In this document: positions 51,752 through 61,787 of the stretch, piece by piece | How positions within the stretch are numbered: the stretch's first letter is position 1 | Layout: each line of letters opens with the position of its first letter | Assembly (NCBI GenBank): GCA_040756375.1 | Contig: JBFLZC010000003.1 | Span: 1-64,000 of the forward strand | DNA length: 64,000 bases | From: VGSG01 sp040756375 | Lineage (GTDB): Bacteria > Desulfobacterota > Desulfomonilia > Desulfomonilales > Desulfomonilaceae | Direction: 5' to 3' | Notes under the pieces: generated by a model | Database searches by the model: none | What the model was told of the DNA's origin: nothing | Seen by the model: the letters and a program-made list of their open reading frames with translations, nothing else | Program-made: the position numbers and the translations under genes

Positions 51752-53557
51752 TCACGAGTTGACGGGGTTGAACAATCGCCAGAAACGGCCTTGCATGGTC
51801 AGGAGCTGCTCATAGGTTCCGCTTTCGACGATGCGCCCTCGTTCCAGCACATATATGCAGTCCGCGATGCGAACCGTGGGGAGGTGATGACTTATGAGAA
51901 GCACAACGCGGCCGTTCGCACTGTCTTTGAGGCGGCCAAGGAAATGACGTTCGGAAGCCGCGTCCATGAAGGAGGTCGGTTCATCAAGGAGCAGGATTTG
52001 CCCGCGATTGTACAGCGCCCGTGCCAAAGCGATCTTTTGCCACTCGCCCTCGCTCAATTCCTGGCCGCCTTGGAGATAATTGCTCAACACCGTGTCGTAT
52101 TGGCGTCGGAGATTCATGATCATGGGATGTGCGGTTGCTTCATTTGCTGCTTGTACAACGCGGTCCATGCCCTCTTCCACGTGGCACGCGCCAAACGAGA
52201 CATTTTCCCGAGCGGTTACTGGATATTTTGAGAAATCCTGAAACATCACTCCCATACGCTGCCATAGGTCGTTTCTGCTGGCCGACTTGAGATCCTGGCC
52301 GTCAATGGCAATGAGACCTTCAGTGGGATCGTAGAATCGACACAACAGTTTCAAGAGAGTAGTCTTGCCTGAACCGTTTTCTCCGACCAGCGCGGTGATC
52401 TGCCCCGCTTTCATTCTGAGGGTTACGTCCTGGAGCACGTGGTTGCCCCTGCCGGGGTACTGGAAGCTCACCGAGTTCAGGGCGATTTCGGAGGAGATCA
52501 CCTCTGGAAGGCGCTGGGGATGCGTAGGCTCCTTCACCCTGTTTTTCCAGTGAAGGAAATCGTAGAGGCTTGAAATAAAGAGGCTGTCTTCGTACAGAAG
52601 TGCGACGCTCCTCATCAGGTTCTTGAAATTGTCCTGCGCGAGCTGGAAGGCTTGGTAATACATAACCATATCACCCAAGCTGATCGCGCCTGCAACGGTT
52701 CGGTAAACGATAAAGATATATGCGCCCAGATACGCCGCTACGGTCACCGTGCCCGCAAGCATTTCCGCAAGACCGTAGCGCGCGACAAGTCTGAACTTAT
52801 CCTTTCGCAATGTGGATCGGATCTTGCCGAATCGATTCATAAGAGTAGCGCCAAGACTGTAAACGCGCATCTCCTTGACATGAAACTGCTTGGTGAGCAT
52901 CCAGTGCAGGAAGTTGGCGAGCCGAATATGAGGCGTATTCTGACGGATCCAGCTATACAACTTCTCGCTGTACTTCAAGCGAATCAAGAAATCAGGCACG
53001 CAGGCCAGGAGCACCGCAGCAGCAAGTGCCGCATGGAAGGAAAAAAGCAATCCGGCCATTGCACAGAGCGAGATCGCATTCCTGGACAGTTCCACCAGAC
53101 CGTCCACAACCCTGTTAGGCCTGAAGCTCACCTCATCTTCGGCTCTGTGCAGCTTGTCATAGTACTCGGGGGTATCGTAGCATTCTACGTCCACGTCGAC
53201 AGCTTTGCCCTGAATGATGCCGGCCAGTCGGTCCGTTACCGTTTCCGACTGAATGCTCTTCACGATATTTGCGGCTGCTGAAGCCAGGACCTGCGCCAGA
53301 ATCAGACCGCCGGCAATGGAGACGAGGGTAAGGATAGATCCCATGTCCGCGTGCTCCGGCCCTCCGCGGATCGCAGCGCTGACCGCGTCCACAATCAGCT
53401 TCATGACATAAACGCCGGCCAATGGAAGCAAACCCTGAACCGATACCGCGACAAGATTGAGCGCGGTCCAACTTGGAGCGCTCTTCCAGACCAGTTCGAC
53501 CGCGCGCCACAGCATCAATTCATCAAGCTTGTCTTTCAGCCTCTGCCTCACCGCCAT
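51752..53557 (-). CDS. ABC exporter, fused permease and ATPase
   Basis: The 601-aa half-transporter has a six-helix type I exporter domain (about 1-320) and an ATPase domain with Walker A VGENGSGKTT, signature LSEGEWQK (a variant of LSGGQ), Walker B ILLLDEPTS and the H-loop ISHHLP. The variant signature is common in lantibiotic/bacteriocin-like exporters. No substrate peptide gene was seen nearby. It probably works as a homodimer. It lies 205 bp upstream of the GH13 gene on the same strand. Confidence 0.9.
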   Translation of the reverse strand: MAVRQRLKDKLDELMLWRAVELVWKSAPSWTALNLVAVSVQGLLPLAGVYVMKLIVDAVSAAIRGGPEHADMGSILTLVSIAGGLILAQVLASAAANIVKSIQSETVTDRLAGIIQGKAVDVDVECYDTPEYYDKLHRAEDEVSFRPNRVVDGLVELSRNAISLCAMAGLLFSFHAALAAAVLLACVPDFLIRLKYSEKLYSWIRQNTPHIRLANFLHWMLTKQFHVKEMRVYSLGATLMNRFGKIRSTLRKDKFRLVARYGLAEMLAGTVTVAAYLGAYIFIVYRTVAGAISLGDMVMYYQAFQLAQDNFKNLMRSVALLYEDSLFISSLYDFLHWKNRVKEPTHPQRLPEVISSEIALNSVSFQYPGRGNHVLQDVTLRMKAGQITALVGENGSGKTTLLKLLCRFYDPTEGLIAIDGQDLKSASRNDLWQRMGVMFQDFSKYPVTARENVSFGACHVEEGMDRVVQAANEATAHPMIMNLRRQYDTVLSNYLQGGQELSEGEWQKIALARALYNRGQILLLDEPTSFMDAASERHFLGRLKDSANGRVVLLISHHLPTVRIADCIYVLERGRIVESGTYEQLLTMQGRFWRLFNPVNS

Positions 53558-53969
53558 ACATAGATCCTATTGCTTTTGGCCGTGTCTCTGCCCGAAAGAG
53601 CTCCAAGAGCGCCAAATCGCCACGCAGCCACGATAGGTTTTGCCTCAGAGTTTGCCAGAGCACGTGCTTGAGGTCGTCACGATATCCTATTGTCCGTCGA
53701 ACCGTCAACGCTGACACGGCAAGCACTAAACGGGAGGCCATATGCGGTTTGTCCGGGGCTTCTCTCGGCACGGGGAACCGCCGAAGCACTGACCCAGCAA
53801 AGCGCCGGGTCAGTGGCACCCGTTGTTACACAGCGACACGCGAGGTACGAATTAGGACTTTCCAAGAAGCCTTTGGAGACAAGTGTGAGGGTGGCCTGTC
53901 GGGGCCCTGGTGACAGAGCAGGGTGATTTCTCCCAAAGTGTTTTTTGGAGGTTAGATATTGAGGAAGTA
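53558..53969. other. gene-free interval with a GTCAGTGGCACCCG repeat fragment
   Basis: No supported gene in 410 bp. At about 53785-53822 there is CACTGACCCAGCAAAGC, then GCCGGGTCAGTGGCACCCG, a member of the GGTGCCAC-stem repeat family. Promoters for the ABC exporter should be here but are not clear. Confidence 0.5.
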
Positions 53970-53996
53970 TCGGCCCCGAATGTGCCTCGGGGCCGA
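53970..53996 (-). terminator. hairpin terminator after the exported 318-aa protein gene
   Basis: A 10-bp perfect stem TCGGCCCCGA/TCGGGGCCGA with a 7-nt loop lies 16 bp after the stop codon. Only a weak T-rich tract follows on the minus strand, so efficiency is uncertain. Confidence 0.6.
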
Positions 53997-54011
53997 AACG
54001 CTTTCCTGTTG

Positions 54012-54968
54012 CTATTCGCCCGGGGTCTGCTCGGGAGGGGCTGCCTCGCCTGGCTTTTCCGCACCGGCTGCTGCTGGAGCCTTTTCTGGTGCCGGCTTTG
54101 GAGCAGGGGGCCTTGTGAGTGTGCGGGGCCCGGTCAAGCCCGCTACGGTCCTCCGCAAGGTGCGTCGCTGAATCACTGTTCCCGGTGGAGCCGCATAGGA
54201 AGGATGGGCCAAATCCATACCCGAGCATTTCCAGATGTATGTGAACGCGTCGGCAATGTCATTTATCATTTTGGTGTAAATCGTGTTAACGTCCATGTCG
54301 TTGAAAGTCATGTGGATATCAAATTTCTCAGGTGCTCGCAGAGATGCAAACGTATCGTGTCTCATGCGAATAGGGAAGAGCTCGTTTCGCGCATGCCTGA
54401 ACTGGGGCATGGCGCTGGGTCGAAACCGTTCCAGAAGCTCGCCAAGTGAGTGGAAGTCACCGTACCCGTCATAGTAAACCCAGATGTCCATGCCGTGAGC
54501 GCCCACGAGCGAGTCCAGAGAGCGAGAGAACCGCTCCAGGTACTCCAGGTCAGGCAGGTCGGGCATATCGGCCAGGATTATGGAATATGCGACCATCCCC
54601 AATCGGCCGGCTAAGTTGTTTTGCGAAGTATCGAGCTTGATCTCGCCTTCTTTGAACGCTTGTACGCAGTACGGGATGTCTCTGCTCAAGCGGTGGAACG
54701 CGTCTTTGCGGATCTCTTCCAGGTCTCTCATCTTTCCGGGATTGATAAGAACATCGCGATTGATGAAAGTCATGCCGCGCATGAAATCGTACCGGTTCTC
54801 AAAAATGTACGAGCTCATGGCCCGTGGGAGCAGCTTCACGATGTCCTTGGTGACGACCTGCAAAAAGGTCTCGTGGGAGTGATAAGCTACGTATGCTTGA
54901 GCAGGCATAGTCGCGATCGCCAGGATCGCGAGGACCTGCAGGATCGGCAAGAGCCTTCGCAGCGACAT
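54012..54968 (-). CDS. exported protein of unknown function
   Basis: The 318-aa protein has a signal peptide ending MPAQAYVAYHS. The body is helical, with HSHETFLQVVTKDIVKLLP at the mature N-terminus and several conserved-looking His/Asp sites (IPYCVQAF, ILADMPDLPDLEYLE, DIWVYYDGYGDFHSLGEL, HMTFNDMDVNTIY). The pattern of His and Asp in helices recalls zinc-dependent phospholipase C/nuclease folds, but that is a weak impression. The C-terminal 60 residues are Pro/Ala-rich and probably unstructured. The neighbours give no hint of function. Confidence 0.7.
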   Translation of the reverse strand: MSLRRLLPILQVLAILAIATMPAQAYVAYHSHETFLQVVTKDIVKLLPRAMSSYIFENRYDFMRGMTFINRDVLINPGKMRDLEEIRKDAFHRLSRDIPYCVQAFKEGEIKLDTSQNNLAGRLGMVAYSIILADMPDLPDLEYLERFSRSLDSLVGAHGMDIWVYYDGYGDFHSLGELLERFRPSAMPQFRHARNELFPIRMRHDTFASLRAPEKFDIHMTFNDMDVNTIYTKMINDIADAFTYIWKCSGMDLAHPSYAAPPGTVIQRRTLRRTVAGLTGPRTLTRPPAPKPAPEKAPAAAGAEKPGEAAPPEQTPGE

Positions 54969-55040
54969 AGGGAGTCCTCCTTGCCTGGGAGAGCCTTTCA
55001 GAGACGAACGGGTTCTCCCACGGTGAGGAGCATATCATAG

Positions 55041-55445
55041 TTCTGCCAAAATTTCAATATAGATTCCGGCATACTAAGACAGGAAGCTTATAAATTAGTT
55101 GCGAAATATCCGGTTTCCAAGGCCGCATTAAGTCCGCGGGTTTCTGGATTTCGGCTTTTGCCTGAAAACGCTGAACCCTCAATAGAGAAGGCAGCTTCCT
55201 CTTGGTGCCACGGATGTGCGTAGCTCATCCGTGCACGGACGAGTCCCGCGATACGCGGGACTCGTGCGGGGCACCAAGCCTACAGCTCCCGTAGGATGCG
55301 GTGACCCCGCGGAACGCGGGGTCACCGCATCGTTCGCCAGAAGGCCTCGAGCGATGCGGTTCCCTCGCTAAACGCGACTTCACCGCATCCTACGGTCTCA
55401 GCATCAAAGGCCTGGTCAGTGTTTCGAGCAGAGGGCGCCGGGTGC
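55041..55445. repeat. 400-bp spacer with large nested palindromes
   Basis: At 55200-55283 the arms CTTGGTGCC and GGGGCACCAAG enclose two hairpins (CGGATG...CATCCG and GGACGAGTCCCGCG/CGCGGGACTCGT). At 55294-55396, GTAGGATGCGGTGA appears with the inverted GTCACCGCATC and again CACCGCATCCTACGG. The 55200 unit is related to the hairpin at about 2838. No gene is seen. It follows the mutS stop and may end its transcript. Confidence 0.75.
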
Positions 55446-58070
55446 TCAACCGAATCTGCCCTTCCAGTCCGCGATTCTGGTGAGGGCTTCCAATGGGGTG
55501 AGGGTATCGGGGTCGATCTTCTCCAGTTCCTTGAGCAAATCATCGCCTGGGTATCCGAAGAGTTCGGCCTGCATCGCGCCGTCCGCAGGGCCCTTCTGGG
55601 CTTGCGAACCTTTGGAGAGCCTCGGGCGGCCGCCGGGATCGAGTTCTTCTTTTTCCAGATTGGCCAGGATCTCTTTTGCGCGGTGTATGACCAGGTCCGG
55701 TATGCCCGCCAGGCGAGCCACTTGAATCCCATATGACCTGCTGGAGCCCCCGGGCACGATTTTGCGCAGGAATACGATCTGGTCCTTCCATTCTTTCACG
55801 GAGAAAGTGTAGATCCGCACCCGATCCTTGACCAACCCCAGATCCACCAGCTCGTGGTAGTGAGTGGCGAAAAGGGTTCTCGGGCCGCCATCCTGACGGT
55901 CGTGCAGATACTCGGTGACCGCCCACGCTATGGAAAGCCCGTCAAAGGTGCTGGTGCCTCTCCCGACCTCGTCGAGCAGAACCAGCGACCGAGGAGACGC
56001 GTTGTGGAGAATGTCCGCGGTCTCGTTCATCTCCACCATGAATGTGGACTGGCCGAAAGTAAGATAATCCGCGGCCCCGATCCGGGTAAAGATGCGATCC
56101 ACCATGCCTATGGAAGCTTCCTTCGCAGGGACGAAGCTGCCGATCTGCGCCATAAGCACGATCAACGCCACCTGGCGCATGTACGTGGATTTGCCGGCCA
56201 TATTGGGGCCTGTGATGATGAGGATTTGGTCCGATGACCTGTTGAGCAGCACGTCATTGGGAACAAAGGTCTCAAGGCCCTCAAAGGTTTCTACCACCGG
56301 GTGGCGCGCTTCCGTGATGCGGATTTCATCGCGGTCGTGAACCTCTGGTCGAATATAACCTCGTACCGCAGCCGTTTCCGCGAGAGACACAAGCACGTCA
56401 AGCGTGGCGATCAGGTGCGCCGTGGCCTGGATCCGAGGAATGACCTCCTGGAGCTGCATCCTGAGCCTGCTGAAGATCGCTTCTTCCAACTCCAGGATGC
56501 GATCCTGCGCATTGAGCACCTTGAGCTCGTATTCCTTGAGATCCTCAGTGATGTATCGTTCCGCATTCACCAGGGTTTGTTTGCGAACGTACTCGGGCGG
56601 GACCTTTGCCTGGTGGCTTCTGGTCACTTCGATGTAGTACCCGAAGACCTTGTTGTACCCAACTTTGAGATTGGGTATTCCGGTCCGTTCTCGTTCCCGC
56701 GCTTCAATGCCTGCGATCCATTCTTTGCCGTGAGTGCTGATCCCTCGCAGCTCGTCCAATTCCTCGTCGTATCCCGGCCGGATAACGCCACCGTCTCGGA
56801 GACTCACCGGAGGCGAATCCACGAGCACTGCGGAAATCGCATGAGCCACGTACGAGAGATCGTCCATTTCGCGTATCTGGTCGAGGAGGTCAGTATGGGT
56901 GTCGTTGAGGATGGCACTGATCTGCGGGATCTTTTCCGCGGATTCCTTGAGGTGCACGAGGTCGCGAGGCCCAACGCTCCTCAGCGAGATCTTGCCCGCG
57001 ATGCGTTCCAAGTCACCAATCTCCTTGAGCACTTCACGAATACCCTGCCGCACGAGCGTTTCGTCTGCGAGCCTGCCTACTGTGTCGCTGCGACGGTCGA
57101 TTTCCTTCACATCGAGAAGCGGATAGGAAATCCAGTAGCGGAGCAAACGCGCGCCCATCGGGGTGCACGTCCGGTCTAGGAGGTGTACCAACGTGCCTCG
57201 GGTCGAGCCGTCTCTGATGTTCCTAAGGATTTCAAGGTTTCTGCGCGTGCCCAAATCCAGGACCATGTAATTACCAAGATGGTACACGCGGGGCGGCTTG
57301 ATATGAGAGGGCGCGTCCGGCCTGGTCTGTCGCACGTAATTGATCATCGTACCCGCAGCAAGCACCAGCGCGGAATCTGCTTGCAGGCCGAATCCATCAA
57401 GACTCTGGACGCTGTACTGCTCCCGAAGCGTTTCCACGCAATTGCGTGGTTCGGCCATCCATTCGTCTACCTGATGAACGTAAAACGACCCATCCAGCGC
57501 AGTGTGCGTAAAGTGATCCGGTGGAAGATTTTCGGGGAGCACGATTTCCTTGGGGTCAAGGCGACGGAGCTCCTGCAACGCCTGGTCAGGTTCGGATGTC
57601 TCTGTGACGAGCAGATCGCCCGTCGAGAGGTCAAACGCGGCGATACCCAGCGCCTCTCCACGCGGGACCACAGCCACGACAAAATGGTTTTCGTCCGCCT
57701 TCAGAGTGCCCGGTTCTTCGGTGAGTCCAGGTGTGAGCACTCTGGTTATTTCCCGACGTACTATCCCTTGAGCGTGCCTCGGATCTTCCACCTGATCGCA
57801 GACCGCGACCCGTTCCCCCGCAGCCAACAAGCGTGAAATATATGCGGACGCCGAATGATGCGGGAACCCGCACATGGGCACGCTTTCGTCCTTGTTTTTG
57901 TCCCGGGTGGTGAGTGCAATCTCCAGGATCTGGGACGCCTTCTTGGCATCCTCAAAGAACATCTCGTAGAAATCACCCATGCGAAAAAGGAGTATCGCGT
58001 CGGGATGCCTTTGTTTTTGCTCCCGATACTGACGCATCATGGGCGTGAGATGGGGGGGACTCTTGGCCAT
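55446..58070 (-). CDS. mutS: DNA mismatch repair protein MutS
   Basis: It recognises mismatches and starts repair. The 874-aa protein has the mismatch-reading FYE motif (Phe34-Tyr35-Glu36 in GDFYEMF), connector, core and clamp domains (AINYV-like MINYVRQT, LLRYWISYP), the ATPase Walker A GPNMAGKST, and DEVGRGTSTFDGLS Walker B with THYHEL. The C-terminal part (about 815-874) resembles the MutS tetramer domain. Length is normal for MutS1. It is monocistronic and divergent from the RraA-like gene. Confidence 0.97.
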   Translation of the reverse strand: MAKSPPHLTPMMRQYREQKQRHPDAILLFRMGDFYEMFFEDAKKASQILEIALTTRDKNKDESVPMCGFPHHSASAYISRLLAAGERVAVCDQVEDPRHAQGIVRREITRVLTPGLTEEPGTLKADENHFVVAVVPRGEALGIAAFDLSTGDLLVTETSEPDQALQELRRLDPKEIVLPENLPPDHFTHTALDGSFYVHQVDEWMAEPRNCVETLREQYSVQSLDGFGLQADSALVLAAGTMINYVRQTRPDAPSHIKPPRVYHLGNYMVLDLGTRRNLEILRNIRDGSTRGTLVHLLDRTCTPMGARLLRYWISYPLLDVKEIDRRSDTVGRLADETLVRQGIREVLKEIGDLERIAGKISLRSVGPRDLVHLKESAEKIPQISAILNDTHTDLLDQIREMDDLSYVAHAISAVLVDSPPVSLRDGGVIRPGYDEELDELRGISTHGKEWIAGIEARERERTGIPNLKVGYNKVFGYYIEVTRSHQAKVPPEYVRKQTLVNAERYITEDLKEYELKVLNAQDRILELEEAIFSRLRMQLQEVIPRIQATAHLIATLDVLVSLAETAAVRGYIRPEVHDRDEIRITEARHPVVETFEGLETFVPNDVLLNRSSDQILIITGPNMAGKSTYMRQVALIVLMAQIGSFVPAKEASIGMVDRIFTRIGAADYLTFGQSTFMVEMNETADILHNASPRSLVLLDEVGRGTSTFDGLSIAWAVTEYLHDRQDGGPRTLFATHYHELVDLGLVKDRVRIYTFSVKEWKDQIVFLRKIVPGGSSRSYGIQVARLAGIPDLVIHRAKEILANLEKEELDPGGRPRLSKGSQAQKGPADGAMQAELFGYPGDDLLKELEKIDPDTLTPLEALTRIADWKGRFG

Positions 58071-58372
58071 AACTCGCTACACGGAAGAGCCGCTTGATTA
58101 ATTATTCATCCGGCAGCCTCTTTGTTTCGCGGACAAGCATACCCGAGTCACTCGGAAAGTGTCCAGGCCGATTTGGATCTCGCGGAATCATGGCATCTTC
58201 TCATTACATTGAACTGGACAAGCGCTGTTCCGAATTCTATAAAGCACTGTGGGAGTGTCCAGCGACGGCTTGGGTTGCCTTTTGCCTCTAAACGCGTGCC
58301 CATTTAGCAGGAGACGATGGAGATTCGGTGACACGATCTCCGGCGATCGCAGACGTAGGAGGATTTGTGACC

Positions 58373-59074
58373 ATGAAATTCCCCAGGGAGGCATTTGCCG
58401 AACTATCCACACCTCTGGTTGCGGACGCGTGCGTGCGATTGGATGTTCCTCTTCTCGTAGCCCCACAAGGGATTCGACCGCTCAAGCCAGGAACCGCCAT
58501 TGGTGGCCCGGTACTTCCCGTCGTACACTACGGCAGCGTGGACATCTTCCTGGAAGCGATGCATTCTGCTGAAGAAGGGGACGTGCTCGTCGTGGACAAC
58601 CAAGGCAGAACCAATGAAGGCTGTGTGGGAGATCTGACCGCACTGGAAGCGGAGGCATCGGGTTTGGCCGGGATCGTGGTGTGGGGCTGCCACCGGGATA
58701 CTGTAGAGCTCGCTGCTATCGGGTTTCCCGTCTTCAGCTACGGCGTGTATCCGGTCGGCCCCACTCGTTTGGATCCAAGGGAACCCCGTGCCCTGGAGCG
58801 AGCGCGGTTCGGGGAATTCCAAGTGGGAAGGGAACACTTCGTCTTCGCTGACGACGACGGGGTCCTGTTTGTTCCCCAGGCACGCCTGCAAGACGTGCTC
58901 TCTATAGCTCGCTCGATCCGCGAGACGGAACGACGCCAGGCCGCGGCGATCAGCGAGGGCCGGACACTTCGGGAACAGCTCCGGTTCTCGGAATACCTGG
59001 CCAACCGAAAAGCCGACTCTTCCTATACCTTTCGTGCTCACCTCAGGAAGATCGGTGGAGCGATCGAAGAATAG
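58373..59074 (+). CDS. RraA-like family protein
   Basis: The 233-aa protein has the RraA/aldolase-like fold signature: STPLVADA, GDVLVVDNQG, then GDLTALEAEASGLAGIVVWGCHRDTVEL, with the Gly-x-x-Arg-Asp core (here CHRD). Members are regulators of RNase E or class II aldolases (HMG aldolase-like); catalytic members use this Arg and Asp. GGAGG lies 10 nt before this ATG and 4 nt before a GTG at 58367. It lies 18 bp before the cytochrome gene, probably in one operon, though no functional link is known. Confidence 0.85.
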   Translation: MKFPREAFAELSTPLVADACVRLDVPLLVAPQGIRPLKPGTAIGGPVLPVVHYGSVDIFLEAMHSAEEGDVLVVDNQGRTNEGCVGDLTALEAEASGLAGIVVWGCHRDTVELAAIGFPVFSYGVYPVGPTRLDPREPRALERARFGEFQVGREHFVFADDDGVLFVPQARLQDVLSIARSIRETERRQAAAISEGRTLREQLRFSEYLANRKADSSYTFRAHLRKIGGAIEE

Positions 59075-59092
59075 ACATGCCGAGGAGGATTC

Positions 59093-61480
59093 ATGAAGGA
59101 ATCCGCTAGGATCATCACTATTGGAGTTTTTCTGCTCGCTTTCATGGCCTCGTGGGGCCTCCAGTATGTTTCCTTAGCGACCGAAGGAAAAGCTGTTTCG
59201 GCGTCCGTCGCTACCCCTGAAGGCTACACCGGCTCTGTGAGCTGTCGGAAATGCCATGAGAAGTTCTATCAGTTGTGGTCCACATCACACCACGGCCTGG
59301 CAATGCAGCCGTACACGGCAGAATTCGCAAAGAAAGCACTAACACCTCAATCGGGAGAAATAACCGTCTCAGGTCACCGTTACATGGCCGATATCAGCGA
59401 AGGTGCGGGCTGCGTTGTTGAGCAGAGTCCCGAGGGAACGAAGAAATACCCCATTGAACACGCAATGGGCGGCAAGAATGTTTACTACTTTCTCACGAGC
59501 CTGGATCGCGGCCGATTGCAAACTCTGCCAGTGGCTTACGACGTTCGCAAGAAGCAATGGTTCGACATGGCTGCCAGCGGCCTGCGCCACTTTCCCGGAC
59601 AGAGCGAACAGCCCGTGAATTGGCGCGAATGGCCATACACATTCAACACCGCGTGCTACGGCTGTCATGTGAGCCAACTCGCGACCAACTACGATCTGAC
59701 GACCGATACATACCGCACCACGTGGCGGGAGCCAGGCATCAACTGCGAGACATGCCACGGCCCCGCGGAAGAGCACATCCGGGTGTGCGAAGCTGCGCCG
59801 AAGGGAACCGTTCCCAAGGATCTGAAGATCGTTCGTGGGGGACGCGATTTCAGTAAAGACCAGAACAACGCGACCTGTTCGACATGCCATGCCAAAGGAT
59901 CGGTTATCACAAGCACATTCAACCCGGGTGATCGGTTCTTTGACCACTTCGATCTCGTGACGCTCGAAAGCCCGGACTACTACTCTGACGGCCGCGATCT
60001 CGGAGAAAACTACACGTACACCTCATGGATCATGAGCCCATGCGTGAAGTCGGGCAAACTTGATTGTTTGCACTGTCATACATCGAGCGGCAGATATAGA
60101 TTCAAGGCTGAAGACAAAGCCAACCAAGCGTGTATGCCTTGCCACCAGGACAAAGTGAACAAGGCCCCGGAGCACACCCGTCACAAAGCCGACAGCCCCG
60201 GGAACAAGTGCGTCTCCTGCCACATGCCCACGACAGAATTCGCCCGTATGCGACGCAGCGACCATTCCATGTTGCCGCCCACTCCGGCTGCGACTCTGGC
60301 ATTTCAATCTCCGAACGCGTGCAACGCTTGCCATAAGGACAAGACGCCCCAATGGTCGGATCAACACGTGCGCAAGTGGCGCAAACGTGACTACCAGGCG
60401 CGCTTGCTGCATCGCGCAGGTCTCATTGATGCGGCCCGCAAACGCGATTGGAGCCGCTTGACGGATATGCTCGCGTATGTGCAGGCCAAAGATCGCGACG
60501 AGGTTTTTGCGGCCTCTCTCATAAGGCTTCTCAGGGGGTGCGAAGACGACCGCAAGGTACCCACAGTGATCGAGGCGCTCAACGATCCTTCACCTCTTGT
60601 TCGTGCGGCTGCTGTTGAATCTCTGACAGGACAAGCCTCGCAAGAGACTGCCCAGGCGCTTCTCCGCGCATGTGCAGACGAGTACCGGCTCGTTCGTGTT
60701 CGCGCGGCAGCAGTGCTCGCGAATTTTCCAATGGCGCTCCTGAAGGACCAGAATCTTGCTGTCCTGCAGACTGCCACGGAAGAATACCTCGGATCTCTGA
60801 TGGCCAGGCCGGACCAGTGGACTTCTCATTACAATCTAGGAAATTTCTTTCTCAGTCAGAACCGGCTTCCACTCGCTCTGGCGGCCTTTGAGACCGCGTC
60901 CAAATTCGATCCCAACGGAGTGCACCCGCTGGTGAACGTCTCCATCGTGCACGCGCGCATGGGCGAGCTGCGAAAATCCGAAGATTCATTGCATAAGGCT
61001 CTGCAAATCGATCCCAAGAGCGCTCCTGCCAATTTCAACATGGGTTTGCTCAAGGCCGAGCAGGGAGACATCTCCGCAACGGAGAAATACCTGCTTGCAG
61101 CCTTTGAGTCCGATCCTCTCTTGGCTGAAGCTGCATACAATTTGAGCGTGGTCCTTTCCAAAGACCGGCCTGAAGAAGCAATCACGTGGGCACGCAAGGC
61201 CGCGGAGCTTCGACCGCGGGAACCCAAGTATGCTTACACGCTCGGCTTCTTCTACTGCCGAAAGGGTGATTTCCGCGAGTGCGAAAAGGTCTTGCGGCAG
61301 CTGCTTGATCGGCAACCGGCTTACGCAGACGCGTATCTGCTGCTCGGTGATACGTACGAAAAGCAGGGCAAAGTCAAAGAGGCCGAGGGCCTGTACCGTC
61401 AAGCCCTGTCCCAGGAAGGAATGCTTCCGCAAGCGAAACAGCTCATGGAAGCGAAGTTGAAAGGGCTCTCGACGAAATGA
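59093..61480 (+). CDS. octaheme c-type cytochrome with HEAT and TPR repeats
   Basis: The 795-aa exported protein has an N-terminal signal (hydrophobic about 7-24). Eight CxxCH heme sites are seen: CRKCH (51-55), CYGCH, CETCH, CSTCH, CLHCH, CMPCH, CVSCH and CNACH. The order and HGP context resemble the cytochrome c554/NrfA-like family. After the heme domain come HEAT-like repeats (about 470-560, VRAAAVESLTGQ) and TPR repeats (about 590-790, ALAAFETASKFDPNG, SEDSLHKALQIDPKSAPANFNMG). Electron transfer or nitrogen/sulfur compound reduction in the periplasm is inferred. GAGGAGG upstream fixes the start. Confidence 0.92.
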   Translation: MKESARIITIGVFLLAFMASWGLQYVSLATEGKAVSASVATPEGYTGSVSCRKCHEKFYQLWSTSHHGLAMQPYTAEFAKKALTPQSGEITVSGHRYMADISEGAGCVVEQSPEGTKKYPIEHAMGGKNVYYFLTSLDRGRLQTLPVAYDVRKKQWFDMAASGLRHFPGQSEQPVNWREWPYTFNTACYGCHVSQLATNYDLTTDTYRTTWREPGINCETCHGPAEEHIRVCEAAPKGTVPKDLKIVRGGRDFSKDQNNATCSTCHAKGSVITSTFNPGDRFFDHFDLVTLESPDYYSDGRDLGENYTYTSWIMSPCVKSGKLDCLHCHTSSGRYRFKAEDKANQACMPCHQDKVNKAPEHTRHKADSPGNKCVSCHMPTTEFARMRRSDHSMLPPTPAATLAFQSPNACNACHKDKTPQWSDQHVRKWRKRDYQARLLHRAGLIDAARKRDWSRLTDMLAYVQAKDRDEVFAASLIRLLRGCEDDRKVPTVIEALNDPSPLVRAAAVESLTGQASQETAQALLRACADEYRLVRVRAAAVLANFPMALLKDQNLAVLQTATEEYLGSLMARPDQWTSHYNLGNFFLSQNRLPLALAAFETASKFDPNGVHPLVNVSIVHARMGELRKSEDSLHKALQIDPKSAPANFNMGLLKAEQGDISATEKYLLAAFESDPLLAEAAYNLSVVLSKDRPEEAITWARKAAELRPREPKYAYTLGFFYCRKGDFRECEKVLRQLLDRQPAYADAYLLLGDTYEKQGKVKEAEGLYRQALSQEGMLPQAKQLMEAKLKGLSTK

Positions 61481-61604
61481 GTGGAGACAGGCCTGACGGT
61501 TATGTTGCCACGTGTGTGAAACAAAGCACTTATACCCGTTGCCAAAAAATGTCCGTTTGGCCGGTGGATGGAAATTCCAAGGGATGTGGGCAGTGGACCC
61601 TTAT

Positions 61605-61715
61605 TCGTCATTCCCGCGCACGCGGGAATCCAGAAACCCGGGAGGCGGACAGTGGAAAACTCTGTACCAAGCCCCCAAAACTGGATTCCTGCTTCCGCAG
61701 GAATGACGGGGTGCA
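61605..61715. repeat. CATTCCCGCGCACGCGGGAATCC-type intergenic repeat
   Basis: The sequence starts TCGTCATTCCCGCGCACGCG and ends with GGATTCCTGCTTCCGCAGGA and ATGACGGG, the same end block as the repeats at 9125 and 26690, with a different middle. The terminal blocks CATTCC and GGAATG form an inverted repeat. Confidence 0.75.
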
Positions 61716-61787
61716 GCGGCTGCGATTTGTAAAGGCATTTTGGCAACCACTATGGTTCCGCAGTAACGTGCGATTCTCATAGAATAG

